This document shows, piece after piece, positions 1 through 6,882 of a stretch of 41,198 bases of DNA. The translations under genes and the position numbers were made by a program. Origin of the DNA: Bacteroidota bacterium. Lineage in GTDB: Bacteria; Bacteroidota; Bacteroidia; Chitinophagales; Saprospiraceae. How positions within the stretch are numbered: the first letter of the stretch is position 1; each line of letters starts with the position of its first letter. The notes beneath the pieces were generated by a model. The model saw only the letters and a list, made by a program, of their open reading frames with translations, had not been told where the DNA came from and did not search any database. Location: the NCBI GenBank assembly GCA_016234735.1, contig JACRAN010000105.1:1-41198 (forward strand), in the 5' to 3' direction.

Positions 1-44
1 GCCTTACAAGCAGAGGGTCCGCGGTTCGAATCCGTGTGCGCCCA
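1..44 (+). tRNA. tRNA-Val (UAC), 3' part, cut by window start
   Basis: Only the 3' half is in the window. It starts inside the anticodon stem; the seven-base loop CTTACAA gives anticodon UAC (Val). The variable region follows, then a T-arm with a CGCGG/CCGTG stem (one G-U pair) around TTCGAAT, acceptor strand TGCGCCC (37-43) and discriminator A44. CCA is not encoded. The 5' half and the acceptor partner lie outside the window, so whether the tRNA is intact cannot be seen. A 33-base stretch (13-45) recurs exactly at 389-421. Confidence 0.85.
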
Positions 45-54
45 CTTAAATTTC

Positions 55-95
55 AAAAGCCTTTGTGAATTCTTTCACGAAGGCTTTTTTATTTT
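55..95 (+). terminator. Rho-independent terminator after tRNA-Val
   Basis: A 15-bp stem (55-69 with 74-88, one G-U pair) with a 4-base loop is followed by a T-rich run. It overlaps a possible GTG start at 65 for the next gene, which is one reason to prefer the ATG at 101. Confidence 0.8.
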
Positions 96-100
96 TGCAC

Positions 101-352
101 ATGGCTTGTGTTTACATACTTCATTCTATATCGCTGGACAAATTCTACATCGGTCACACCGAGCAACCGCCGGAGGAACGCCTCCGAAAGCACCTTACAA
201 ACCATGATGGGTTTACTGCGAAGGCGAAGGATTGGAAAATTGTGTACTTGAAAGAATTTGAGACCAAACCGCAGGCAAATGCTGAAGAGCGACGACTGAA
301 AAAATTGAAGTCAAAGTTGGCTATCCAAAAATTAATCGCCTCCACTACATAG
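101..352 (+). CDS. Small GIY-YIG nuclease-domain protein
   Basis: An 83-residue protein that is essentially only a GIY-YIG nuclease domain. It has VYIL near residue 4, then the FYIGHT motif (the GIY-YIG core with the usual YIG half), a conserved R in EERLRKH, and the Lys/Glu-rich ending ANAEERRLKKLKSK typical of the small UvrC-N/YhbQ-like proteins of Bacteroidota. These are predicted to cut DNA; the cellular role is unknown. The ATG at 101 is chosen because the alternative GTG at 65 sits in a terminator stem and adds non-family residues. The stop codon TAG lies inside the TAGCTC box of the following tRNA-like sequence, so the coding end is fused to tRNA-derived DNA. Association of this family with tRNA genes is familiar; here the gene sits between two copies of a tRNA 3' half. 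Confidence 0.85.
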   Translation: MACVYILHSISLDKFYIGHTEQPPEERLRKHLTNHDGFTAKAKDWKIVYLKEFETKPQANAEERRLKKLKSKLAIQKLIASTT

Positions 353-421
353 CTCAACTGGTTCGGCGCATCCCGACTGGCAAGTCGGGAGGGTCCGCGG
401 TTCGAATCCGTGTGCGCCCAC
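343..421 (+). pseudogene. Degenerate tRNA-like sequence (second copy of the tRNA 3' half)
   Basis: The 3' part (389-421) is identical over 33 bases to the tRNA-Val end at 13-45, including T-arm and acceptor strand TGCGCCC. A D-arm start (TAGCTCAACTGG) is also present. The rest is defective. The 5' acceptor strand at 343-349 pairs at only three of seven positions (one of them a wobble). The D-stem does not close properly. The anticodon hairpin has a 6-bp stem with a six-base loop (TGGCAA) instead of 5 bp and seven bases. It is therefore more likely a tRNA remnant than a working tRNA. The GIY-YIG stop codon is inside it. Confidence 0.6.
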
Positions 422-429
422 CCTGATTC

Positions 430-468
430 AAAGCCTTCACGAACATCGTTTGTGAAGGCCTTTTTATT
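430..468 (+). terminator. Terminator after the tRNA-like copy
   Basis: A hairpin (432-444 with 448-461, one bulged base) with a T-rich tail. Its stem words, AAGCCTTCAC and GTGAAGGC, are close relatives of those in the terminator at 55-95, so tRNA end and terminator are repeated together. Confidence 0.7.
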
Positions 469-546
469 TTCTCCTTTCCGGTAACTCAAACATTCTTTTT
501 ACCTTTAAGCTGACAACTAAATTTTTTAACGAAAAAATCAACGACC

Positions 547-993
547 ATGAGAACGGAAACTAAATGGGCCATCATCGTTACCCTCGTAATGCTTGTCTGG
601 ATGTTCATTGCAAAAATGCTGGGCTTCCTCACTGCTGAAAAATATGCCACCGGGCAGATTGTGGGCAGCATTGTCAGCACGGTGGCATTTATCATCACCT
701 ACTACATGGTGACGAAGGAAAAACGGGACACGGAACTCAACGGCGTCATGTCGTGGAGCGAAGGCTTCTGGACCGCCGCCCGGATGACTTTGATTTACAT
801 TCCCATCAGTTGTTTTGTCTTTTGGATTTATTTGGAATACATCAACCCCGAATACCAGACATTGCTCGCAGCAGACAGCTACGGCAAGGATCCCGTCAGC
901 TATTATCTGATGGGCAACCTTTGGTCTTCGTTCCTTTTTGGCGGGCTGTTCTGCCTGATTTTTCCTTTGTTTACCAGAAAAAGCGCTCAGTAA
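547..993 (+). CDS. DUF4199-like four-helix membrane protein
   Basis: A 148-residue protein with four predicted membrane segments, at about residues 7-27, 35-55, 79-100 and 122-142. The central segment GFWTAARMTLIY...LEYINPEY resembles the pattern of DUF4199 proteins of Bacteroidota (a helix, then a Tyr-x-Asn/Asp-Pro-Glu-like stretch). The molecular role of that family is unknown. A TACCTTTA box at 500-507 may be the -7 promoter element, without a clear -33 box. It stands alone upstream of the M28 gene, 149 bases away. Family assignment is by recall of pattern only. Confidence 0.6.
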   Translation: MRTETKWAIIVTLVMLVWMFIAKMLGFLTAEKYATGQIVGSIVSTVAFIITYYMVTKEKRDTELNGVMSWSEGFWTAARMTLIYIPISCFVFWIYLEYINPEYQTLLAADSYGKDPVSYYLMGNLWSSFLFGGLFCLIFPLFTRKSAQ

Positions 994-994
994 G

Positions 995-1142
995 TAATCG
1001 TTCGAGATTGTTCGGCATTGCCTGCCTGTCGGCAGACAGGTTTGAAGTCGTTTGATGTCGCCTAAGCCATGGCGAATCAACTTGTCAGGACAATTTCAAA
1101 CAAACTCAAACCGTCGAACAATTTCAATCAACTACTTAAACC
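995..1142. repeat. Intergenic region with short palindrome and decayed word repeats
   Basis: No gene here. Positions 1021-1040 form an imperfect 20-base palindrome (8 Watson-Crick pairs, one G-U, one mismatch) of the CCTGCCTG/CAGACAGG type common in Bacteroidota genomes. Around it, words such as TTGTTCG, GTTTGAAGTCGTTTGATGTCG (1040-1060) and their approximate complements (1091-1127) suggest a decayed member of the word-repeat hairpin family seen at 6825-10235. Confidence 0.4.
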
Positions 1143-2159
1143 ATGCGGTTTTTGAAAAAAACACTCCTCCTCTCCACGTTGGTCGGCGCAATTGCTTTCG
1201 TTGGCTGCAAATCTGACTCTTCGGAAACCAACACCGGCGATACTGAAGCGGAGGACATTCAGCTATTGGCCGTCCCGAAATTCGAGCGGGACTCGGCGTT
1301 TTCTTTTGTGGCCAAACAGGTGGGCTTCGGCCCCAGGGTACCCAACTCGGAAGCACACCGCAAGTGCCGGGAGTGGTTGGTCAACCAATTCAAAAACTAC
1401 GGACTGAACGTGACCCTCCAGCCTTTCACGGCGAAGGCATACACTGGCAAAACGCTCAACGGCGTCAACATCATTGCCCAGTACAAGCCACAGTTGGCGA
1501 AGCGGATACTGCTGGCTGCACACTGGGACAGCCGCCACATCGCCGATTCGCCCCTGAGCACCGAGCGCAAGAACGAGCCGATACTGGGGGCCGACGACGG
1601 CGGCAGCGGGGTCGGGGTGCTGCTCGAAATCGCCCGCACCTTGCAGGCCAATCCGGCGGAACTCGGCGTTGATTTCGTGCTGTTCGATGCCGAGGATCAT
1701 GGTAATGACAACGACGAGCAGCCACAGACCGAAAGCTGGTGCCTCGGCTCGCAGCATTGGTCGAAGAACGTGGTGCCCGCAGGGTACAGCCCTCGCTACG
1801 GCATCCTGCTCGACATGGTCGGGGCCAAAGGCATTCATTTCACGAAGGAAACCGTGTCGATGAACTTCGCCCCGGAGGTGATGAACAAGGTCTGGAAACT
1901 GGGGCAGGGCCTCGGCTACACCAATTATTTCACGGAGGAAAAATCGGGCGGGGTCACCGACGACCACTACTTCGTGAACACCATCGCCCATATCCCCATG
2001 ATTGACCTCATCGGCAAATCCGCCGACACGAAAACGGGCTTCGGTGCCCACTGGCACACCCACAACGACAACCTCGACATCATCGACGTGCGGGCGCTGC
2101 GGGCGGTGGGGCAGACGTTGCTGGAGGTGATTTACAGGGAGGCAGCAGGGAAATTCTGA
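1143..2159 (+). CDS. M28-family zinc hydrolase, glutaminyl-peptide cyclotransferase-like lipoprotein
   Basis: A 338-residue exported lipoprotein: basic start, hydrophobic stretch and lipobox ending at Cys22. The M28 fold is clear. AHWDSR (126-131) is followed by the zinc Asp in GADDGGSG (about D151), FDAEDHG (zinc Glu E184) and GAHWHTHND near the end (His305). This D/E/H set and the length fit the glutaminyl cyclases of Bacteroidota, which convert N-terminal Gln of exported proteins to pyroglutamate; an aminopeptidase role is the alternative. Its 3' end overlaps the convergent methyltransferase gene by 28 bases, so both C-termini are read from the same DNA on opposite strands. Confidence 0.85.
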   Translation: MRFLKKTLLLSTLVGAIAFVGCKSDSSETNTGDTEAEDIQLLAVPKFERDSAFSFVAKQVGFGPRVPNSEAHRKCREWLVNQFKNYGLNVTLQPFTAKAYTGKTLNGVNIIAQYKPQLAKRILLAAHWDSRHIADSPLSTERKNEPILGADDGGSGVGVLLEIARTLQANPAELGVDFVLFDAEDHGNDNDEQPQTESWCLGSQHWSKNVVPAGYSPRYGILLDMVGAKGIHFTKETVSMNFAPEVMNKVWKLGQGLGYTNYFTEEKSGGVTDDHYFVNTIAHIPMIDLIGKSADTKTGFGAHWHTHNDNLDIIDVRALRAVGQTLLEVIYREAAGKF

Positions 2160-2827
2160 CGAAGCTCCGACACCCGCCACACCAGGAGACACTTGTCCGC
2201 AAACGCCCCGTCCATTTCGGTGCAATGCTCGTTGATTTCCGCCACAGGTTCGGGGAAATGGAAAGGCGCTTTGAAAAAGTTCAATGGCCGCCAGCCGCCG
2301 GTCAGGATGTCCGTGTTCTCCGGTTCGTCGTGGAAATGGGTGGTGGCGAGATAGGTGGCCCCGCTGCGACGGATATTGGCGAGGGCAGCCTGCACGTTGG
2401 CGAAGCTGAGATGCACGAGGCAATCCCGGCAGAAAATCAAATCGCAGGCAGGCAGCGGGTCGGTGAGGAGGTCAAGGTGCAGGAAGCGGCGGTTCTCGTT
2501 GCCGAAGCGGGCGTTGTTGCGCTCCACCAGCGCCGCCACGATGTCGGCACCGAGGTAGCGGATGCCATCGAGGTCCACCTGTTGCATCCAGTGGAAGTCG
2601 CCGCAGGGGAGGTCGAGCAGGGTACGCACCTCTAGTTTTTTCAGCAAAGCAGGCAGTTCGGCAACCAGCATTTTCGTCTGCTCCAGCGTGGAGCCTTCGC
2701 CGGACACGGACTCGGTGGTGGCGACGTTCCACTCGCTGCGGTCATGGATTTGCCGGAAAACTTCGGCGACGGGCTTGCCCTGGTGCTGGTCGCCGTGGGC
2801 GTAGTGGTAGAGGTTGGCTCTGGACAT
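2132..2827 (-). CDS. Class I SAM-dependent methyltransferase
   Basis: A 231-residue soluble protein. The glycine-containing SAM-binding motif I is LLDLPCGDFHWM near residues 70-81, with an acidic end of strand 2 (YLGADIV) and CDLIFCRDCLVHLS as motif post-I/IV. The N-terminal 60 residues carry a W-N-x-x-x-S-x-SGEGST stretch, a pattern found in methyltransferases that act on small molecules or sugars; the substrate cannot be told. It converges on the M28 gene with a 28-base overlap. The start at 2827 gives MSRANLYHYAHGD. Confidence 0.8.
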   Translation of the reverse strand: MSRANLYHYAHGDQHQGKPVAEVFRQIHDRSEWNVATTESVSGEGSTLEQTKMLVAELPALLKKLEVRTLLDLPCGDFHWMQQVDLDGIRYLGADIVAALVERNNARFGNENRRFLHLDLLTDPLPACDLIFCRDCLVHLSFANVQAALANIRRSGATYLATTHFHDEPENTDILTGGWRPLNFFKAPFHFPEPVAEINEHCTEMDGAFADKCLLVWRVSELRQNFPAASL

Positions 2828-2886
2828 AAAAAAGATGGTTGGTGGAGGCGTGAAATTACCAACTTTGCGGTGGATGTGCAGGGGAC

Positions 2887-2927
2887 GGCTTTCAAATCTC
2901 TGCTGCGGTCAAACTTGAAAGAACTGG
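2887..2927. repeat. Hairpin repeat, copy 1
   Basis: A 41-base sequence (GGCTTTCAAATCTCTGCTGC...) about 88% identical, with one indel, to the copy at 3435-3476. It lies between the methyltransferase start and the DUF4926 gene. Confidence 0.6.
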
Positions 2928-2977
2928 ATTATTGAAAATGGAAAAGACATTCCTGAACTTGTAACAGCGTACCCGTT

Positions 2978-3217
2978 ATGAAAGCAACCATCAAAGAATT
3001 TGACCGGGTCATCCTGACCGAAAACATCGAAAAACCCGGACTGAAAGTCGGCGACATCGGCACCGTCGTGCATGTGTACGACAAGGGCAAGGGCTTCGAA
3101 GTGGAGTTTGCCACGCTGCTCGGAGAAACAGTTGCCGTCTGCACCCTTTTCCCGAATCAAATCCGGGCTATCGACAAGCGGGAAATAGCGCATGTGCGGA
3201 AACTGGCAGCAGCTTGA
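2978..3217 (+). CDS. DUF4926 domain protein
   Basis: A 79-residue protein matching the DUF4926 pattern throughout: DRVILTENIEKPGLKVGDIGTVV, then a Tyr, EVEF, and a final VAVCTLFPNQIRAI strand. The family looks like a small beta-barrel with a KOW-like 'GDIGTVV' turn and is often found next to toxin-antitoxin or other accessory genes; function unknown. The ATG at 2978 starts the domain with only seven extra residues. It is bracketed by the two best copies of a hairpin repeat (2887-2927 and 3435-3476), suggesting a small movable unit. Confidence 0.8.
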   Translation: MKATIKEFDRVILTENIEKPGLKVGDIGTVVHVYDKGKGFEVEFATLLGETVAVCTLFPNQIRAIDKREIAHVRKLAAA

Positions 3218-3249
3218 GAACCTAAGCCATTCATTCGCTGCTTAGGTTC
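3218..3249. terminator. Inverted repeat just after the DUF4926 stop codon
   Basis: Perfect 10-bp arms (3218-3227 and 3240-3249, GAACCTAAGC) around a 12-base loop begin directly after the stop codon. A second small palindrome (CCCCTTTAGGGG) follows. There is no T-tract, so terminator function is only likely. Confidence 0.4.
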
Positions 3250-3267
3250 CCCTTTAGGGGTCAGGGG

Positions 3268-3429
3268 CTAAATCGTAAATTTCCTCTTTTCCCTTTGCAG
3301 GATAAATTTCCCTTGCTTACCTTGCTCCCGCTTTTTTATCAGCGACACCACACACTCCGGCGACATTTTACAGCCGGGATTTTCTGAACTACTTTGAGGG
3401 GACTCCAATAGCCGGGTGATTGGTGCCAT
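3268..3429 (-). CDS. Possible small protein (weak)
   Basis: A 53-codon open frame with a very basic second half (SLIKKREQGKQGKFILQREK) and two Cys about five residues apart. I recognise no family, and it partly underlies the repeat-containing region. It could be a remnant of the C-terminus of a longer protein or chance. Listed because nothing else explains this stretch. Confidence 0.15.
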   Translation of the reverse strand: MAPITRLLESPQSSSENPGCKMSPECVVSLIKKREQGKQGKFILQREKRKFTI

Positions 3430-3434
3430 GCCGT

Positions 3435-3476
3435 GGCTTTCAAGTCTCTGCTGCGCTCAGACTTGAAAAAACTAGG
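3435..3476. repeat. Hairpin repeat, copy 2
   Basis: Contains a perfect 10-bp inverted repeat (TTTCAAGTCT at 3438-3447, AGACTTGAAA at 3459-3468) with an 11-base loop. It is about 88% identical to copy 1 at 2887-2927. Confidence 0.65.
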
Positions 3477-3480
3477 GTTG

Positions 3481-3513
3481 AAGTTTTGCTACACTCTGAC
3501 TTGAAAGAACTGG
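3481..3513. repeat. Hairpin repeat, diverged partial copy 3
   Basis: Follows copy 2 directly and repeats its right part (...CTCTGACTTGAAAGAACTGG), with about eight changes in 33 bases. It marks the boundary to the AT-rich two-gene unit. Confidence 0.5.
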
Positions 3514-3568
3514 TAAATTAGAACTTTGGAGCATTGAATGAACAGACAAAAAAAAATGACATTGAAAT

Positions 3569-4060
3569 ATGAAAGAACTACTTGACAAAATATCATCCTA
3601 TAACCTTTTCAACTATTTGTTGCCAGGGATTCTTTTTGTATGCATCTCAAAATATTTTACGGACTACAATTTCATTCAGGACAATGATTTCATTGGGGCA
3701 TTTCTCTATTACTTTATTGGGATGGTCATTAGTCGCTTTGGTTCTTTGTTAATTGAGCCATTTCTAAGGTGGATTTCCTTTCTAAAATTTGCTGACTACA
3801 AAAGTTTTGTTTCTGCATCCAAGAAGGACGAAAAGATTGAATTATTTTCCGAAGTAAACAATACTTATAGAACTATTTCTGCAATGTTTGTTGTCCTTTT
3901 GCTTGTAAAAACTTACAACTACTTTCAAGTTCTATGGAACATTTCTGACAAGGTTACATCTCTCATAGTAGTGCTTTTAACTCTTGTAATGTTTCTTTTT
4001 TCATATCAAAAACAGACAAACTACATCACAAAGAGAATTTCCGCTAACAACAACCCTTAA
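3569..4060 (+). CDS. Four-helix membrane protein, first gene of an AT-rich pair
   Basis: A 163-residue protein with four predicted membrane segments, at about residues 14-32, 42-62, 102-120 and 130-148. The soluble loop between helices 2 and 3 (FADYKSFVSASKKDEKIELFSEVNNTYRT) is highly charged and probably cytoplasmic. The start MKELLDKISSYNLFNYLLPGIL has the look of a recurring accessory membrane protein, but I cannot name a family. AT-rich codon use sets it apart from the flanking genes. It ends 9 bases before the MBL-fold gene, so the two are almost certainly one transcript. The pairing suggests a membrane component and a hydrolase working together, possibly in defence (inference). Confidence 0.75.
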   Translation: MKELLDKISSYNLFNYLLPGILFVCISKYFTDYNFIQDNDFIGAFLYYFIGMVISRFGSLLIEPFLRWISFLKFADYKSFVSASKKDEKIELFSEVNNTYRTISAMFVVLLLVKTYNYFQVLWNISDKVTSLIVVLLTLVMFLFSYQKQTNYITKRISANNNP

Positions 4061-4069
4061 CGCAAAAAT

Positions 4070-4948
4070 ATGAGCATAGTAAAATCTTTATCAGTAGGTG
4101 ACGGTGATATGTTTTACATCAAACATAACACAGATAGTTTTACAATCATTGACTGTAACATCAATGACGACAACAAAAAGAGAATTGTTGACGAATTAAT
4201 TAGAGAGTCCTCTGGAAAAGGTATCACACGATTTATTTCAACTCATCCAGACGGAGACCATTTTGGCGGCATTGTGTATTTGAACAGTAGAATGCCAATA
4301 ATAAATTTCTATTGTGTAAAAAATGAGGCTACTAAAGATGATGAAACTGATGACTACACAAAGTATTGCGAGTTGAGAGATTCAGAAAAAGCATTTCATA
4401 TTGAAAAAGGTTCTTCAAGAAAATGGCTCAATGCAGAAGATGATACACGAAAAAGTGCAGGTGTAAATATTCTTTGGCCTGTTACAAACAACGAGTTTTA
4501 CAAACAAGCCCTTGTAGATGCAAAGGAGGGTTGTAGTCCGAATAACATTTCTGCAATCATAAAATATAGTGTGAAAGACAGCGTAACAGTTTTATGGTTA
4601 GGGGACTTAGAAACTGACTTTATGGAGAACATCAAAGACGATGTGACCTTACCGAAGGTGCATATTCTATTTGCACCGCATCACGGAAGGAAAACTGGTA
4701 AAATTCCGAGCAACTTATTGGAGGAAATGAAACCTGACCTTATTATAATTGGTGAAGCCGACTCAGTGTATTTGGATTATTACCAAGGTTACAATACCAT
4801 AACTCAAAATAGTGCAGGCGATGTAACTCTGGACATCGATGGGAAAAAAGTCCACATTTATGTTTCCAGCGATACCTATTCTGTTGATTTCTTAGATGAG
4901 GAAAACAAAAGTGCTTATGACAACTACATTGGGACACTTAACCTATAA
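4070..4948 (+). CDS. Metallo-beta-lactamase-fold hydrolase (ComEC-C-terminal-like)
   Basis: A 292-residue MBL-fold protein. The signature HPDGDHFGG (H59, D61, D63, H64) is the HxDxDH zinc motif in the form seen in ComEC-like and nuclease-type members. GDL at D179 and APHHGRK at H204-H205 supply the later metal ligands. It lacks the membrane core of ComEC and is a stand-alone soluble enzyme, probably a phosphodiesterase or nuclease (family knowledge; substrate unknown). It starts 9 bases after the four-helix membrane protein in the same AT-rich segment. The start ATG gives MSIVKSLSVGDGD, the normal first strand and loop of such enzymes. Confidence 0.85.
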   Translation: MSIVKSLSVGDGDMFYIKHNTDSFTIIDCNINDDNKKRIVDELIRESSGKGITRFISTHPDGDHFGGIVYLNSRMPIINFYCVKNEATKDDETDDYTKYCELRDSEKAFHIEKGSSRKWLNAEDDTRKSAGVNILWPVTNNEFYKQALVDAKEGCSPNNISAIIKYSVKDSVTVLWLGDLETDFMENIKDDVTLPKVHILFAPHHGRKTGKIPSNLLEEMKPDLIIIGEADSVYLDYYQGYNTITQNSAGDVTLDIDGKKVHIYVSSDTYSVDFLDEENKSAYDNYIGTLNL

Positions 4949-5122
4949 ACTCAACCAGTTGTAACCAGTTCACACTTGCCCTCATCTGTGGAAAGCCTGC
5001 AACTTACCACCACAAACAAAACACACAATCCAACCACCAAAAAACAAACCAAAGAAGCACCCCGCCCCCCGGAAGGCCATTCCAAAGGTCGGACAACATT
5101 AACCATATAAAAACAATCAATC

Positions 5123-5410
5123 ATGGCCAGTACTTCAGAAACCGGCAACGCCCGGAACATCTCCAACTTCCAGTCCCTCATCAACTCCTGCACCGGATTC
5201 GGTGCGCCGTACCAACCTTCCGAAACCAGGCTGAAATTGCCTGCCCTCAACACGCAGCACACCGCCTGAGCCGCCGGACAGGCAGCCGTGGTGACGCCGC
5301 TGGCGGACTACAACAAGACCGTGTCGGAACGAAAGGCGCTCTACGCACCATTGGACGGCCTCGTGACCCGTCTCCAAGAGGTTTCACCTTTGCCATTTTT
5401 GGGCAGTTAA
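5123..5410 (+). pseudogene. Broken small Bacteroidota protein gene with in-frame stop
   Basis: The frame from ATG 5123 (MASTSETGNARNISNF...) resembles a roughly 100-residue protein of unknown function common in Bacteroidota that begins MASTSETGHAKN. An in-frame TGA at 5267-5269 follows codon 48. The same frame then continues with family-like sequence (LADYNKTVSERKALYAPLDGLVTR) to a TAA at 5408. After DGLVTR the expected C-terminal part is replaced by an unrelated short tail. One nonsense change plus a replaced end make this a decayed gene. A sequencing error could explain the stop but not the lost tail. Confidence 0.6.
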
Positions 5411-6810
5411 ATATGCAGCGCCCGGTCCCCCGTAGCCGCCAGCGCCGCTTCCCGGATGGCCTCCGCATACGTCGGGTGGGCGTGGCTCATGCGGGCGCAG
5501 TCCTCCGCCGATGCCCGGAACTCCATGAGGGTCACGGCATCCGCAATCAAATCCGCTGCACGGGCACAGACCATGTGTACGCCAAGTATTTCGTCGGTGT
5601 CTCGGTGGGCGAGTATTTTCACCATGCCCTCTGTGTCGGTGCTGGCGCGGGCACGGCCCAGCGCCTTCATCGGGAACTTGCCGGTTTTGTACGGCACACC
5701 CGCTTCCTTGAGTTGCTCCTCCGTCTGGCCGACGCTGGCCACTTCCGGCCAGGTATAGACCACGCCGGGGATGAGGTTGTAGTCGATGTGCGGCTGCTGA
5801 CCGGCGATGGTTTCGGCCACGAACACGCCTTCGTCCTCGGCCTTGTGCGCCAGCATGGCACCCTGCACCACGTCGCCGATGGCGTAGATGCCGGGCACGT
5901 TGGTTTGCAGGTGATTGTCAACTGAGATTCTGCCTTTCTCGTCTTTTTGGATGCCGATGTTTTCCAGGCCCAAGTTGTCGGTGTAGGGCCTGCGGCCAAT
6001 GGCCACGAGGCAGTAGTCGGCTTCGAGGTTGAATGTTGAGTCGCTGTCCCGCTTCTGCACTTCCACCGTCACGCCTTTTTTGGTGGCCTTCACGGTGTTT
6101 ACTTTGTGTTTCAGGTGAAATTTCATCCCCAGGCCCTTCAGCGCCCGCTGGAGTTCCTTGCTGCAATCGCCGTCCATCGTGGCGATGATGCGGTCGAGGA
6201 ATTCCACCACCTCCACCTCGGTGCCGAGGCGGGCATACACCGAACCCAGTTCCAGCCCGATGACACCGCCGCCGATGATGACCATGCGCTTCGGCACAGC
6301 TTCGAGGTTGAGCGCCTCGGTGCTGGTAATGATGCGCTTTTTGTCGTAGTTGAAAGCCTCCGGCACGATGGGCTTGGAGCCGGTGGCAATGATAGTTTTG
6401 TCGGTTTCTATCTCCTGTTTCGTGCCATCGGCCTTTGCGATGCTGATTTTATGGGCGCTCACGAACGAACCATGTCCCATGAACACGTCAATCTTGTTTT
6501 TCTTCATCAAAAAATCGATGCCCTTCGTGGTCTGCTCCACCACGTCGTTTTTGCGCTTGACCATCTGCGGCAGGTTGACTTTCAGGCCAGTGATGCCGAT
6601 GCCGTGCAACTCGAATTTTTCTTTGGCATTGTGAAAATGTTCGGAACTGTCGAGCAGCGCTTTGGAGGGAATGCAGCCCACGTTGAGGCAGGTGCCGCCG
6701 AGCGTGTTGTAGCGTTCGATGATGGCGGTTTTGAGGCCCAACTGGGCGCACCGGATGGCGGCCACATAGCCGCCGGGGCCAGAGCCGATGACGGTAACGT
6801 CGTATTTCAT
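5407..6810 (-). CDS. lpdA: Dihydrolipoyl dehydrogenase (E3)
   Basis: A 467-residue flavoprotein that reoxidises the dihydrolipoyl arms of the 2-oxoacid dehydrogenase complexes using FAD and NAD+. An N-terminal FAD-binding GxGPGG motif (residues 9-14) precedes the redox-active disulphide in GGTCLNVGCIPSK (about residues 38-50), an NAD-binding GGGVIGLELGS motif near 175-185, AIGDV near 310, and the C-terminal dimer/active-site motif HAHPTYAE (His-Glu pair). Full length. It is last in a minus-strand run after ricT; the 72-base gap to ricT is filled by a word-repeat hairpin (6825-6880). No pyruvate or oxoglutarate dehydrogenase genes lie next to it here. Confidence 0.95.
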   Translation of the reverse strand: MKYDVTVIGSGPGGYVAAIRCAQLGLKTAIIERYNTLGGTCLNVGCIPSKALLDSSEHFHNAKEKFELHGIGITGLKVNLPQMVKRKNDVVEQTTKGIDFLMKKNKIDVFMGHGSFVSAHKISIAKADGTKQEIETDKTIIATGSKPIVPEAFNYDKKRIITSTEALNLEAVPKRMVIIGGGVIGLELGSVYARLGTEVEVVEFLDRIIATMDGDCSKELQRALKGLGMKFHLKHKVNTVKATKKGVTVEVQKRDSDSTFNLEADYCLVAIGRRPYTDNLGLENIGIQKDEKGRISVDNHLQTNVPGIYAIGDVVQGAMLAHKAEDEGVFVAETIAGQQPHIDYNLIPGVVYTWPEVASVGQTEEQLKEAGVPYKTGKFPMKALGRARASTDTEGMVKILAHRDTDEILGVHMVCARAADLIADAVTLMEFRASAEDCARMSHAHPTYAEAIREAALAATGDRALHI

Positions 6811-6824
6811 GTTGATAGTTTTGG

Positions 6825-6880
6825 GTTATGAGTTATGAGTTATGAGTTGGGCCAGCCACTCATAACTTATAACTCATAAC
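6825..6880. repeat. Word-repeat inverted repeat (TTATGAG)
   Basis: The left arm 6825-6847 is three iterations of GTTATGA; the right arm 6858-6880 mirrors it with one mismatch in 23; the loop is 10 bases. The right arm ends 2 bases short of the ricT stop codon (6883-6885). There is no T-tract on either side. Confidence 0.8.
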
Positions 6881-6882
6881 TA

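Larger units (their letters stand above)
3250..3568. other. Gap without a convincing gene
   Basis: Holds the hairpin repeats at 3435-3513 and one small minus-strand reading frame (3268-3429, 53 codons, weak). Nothing else recognised. GC content drops from about 3480 rightward, marking the left edge of the AT-rich segment. Confidence 0.4.

Noticed and set aside
343-421. Second functional tRNA
   Set aside because: Acceptor stem pairs at only three of seven positions and the anticodon loop has six bases.
4951-5262. Minus-strand frame of 103 residues
   Set aside because: It lies antisense to the pseudogene at 5123-5410 and has no family features; the Cys/Val-rich start is chance.
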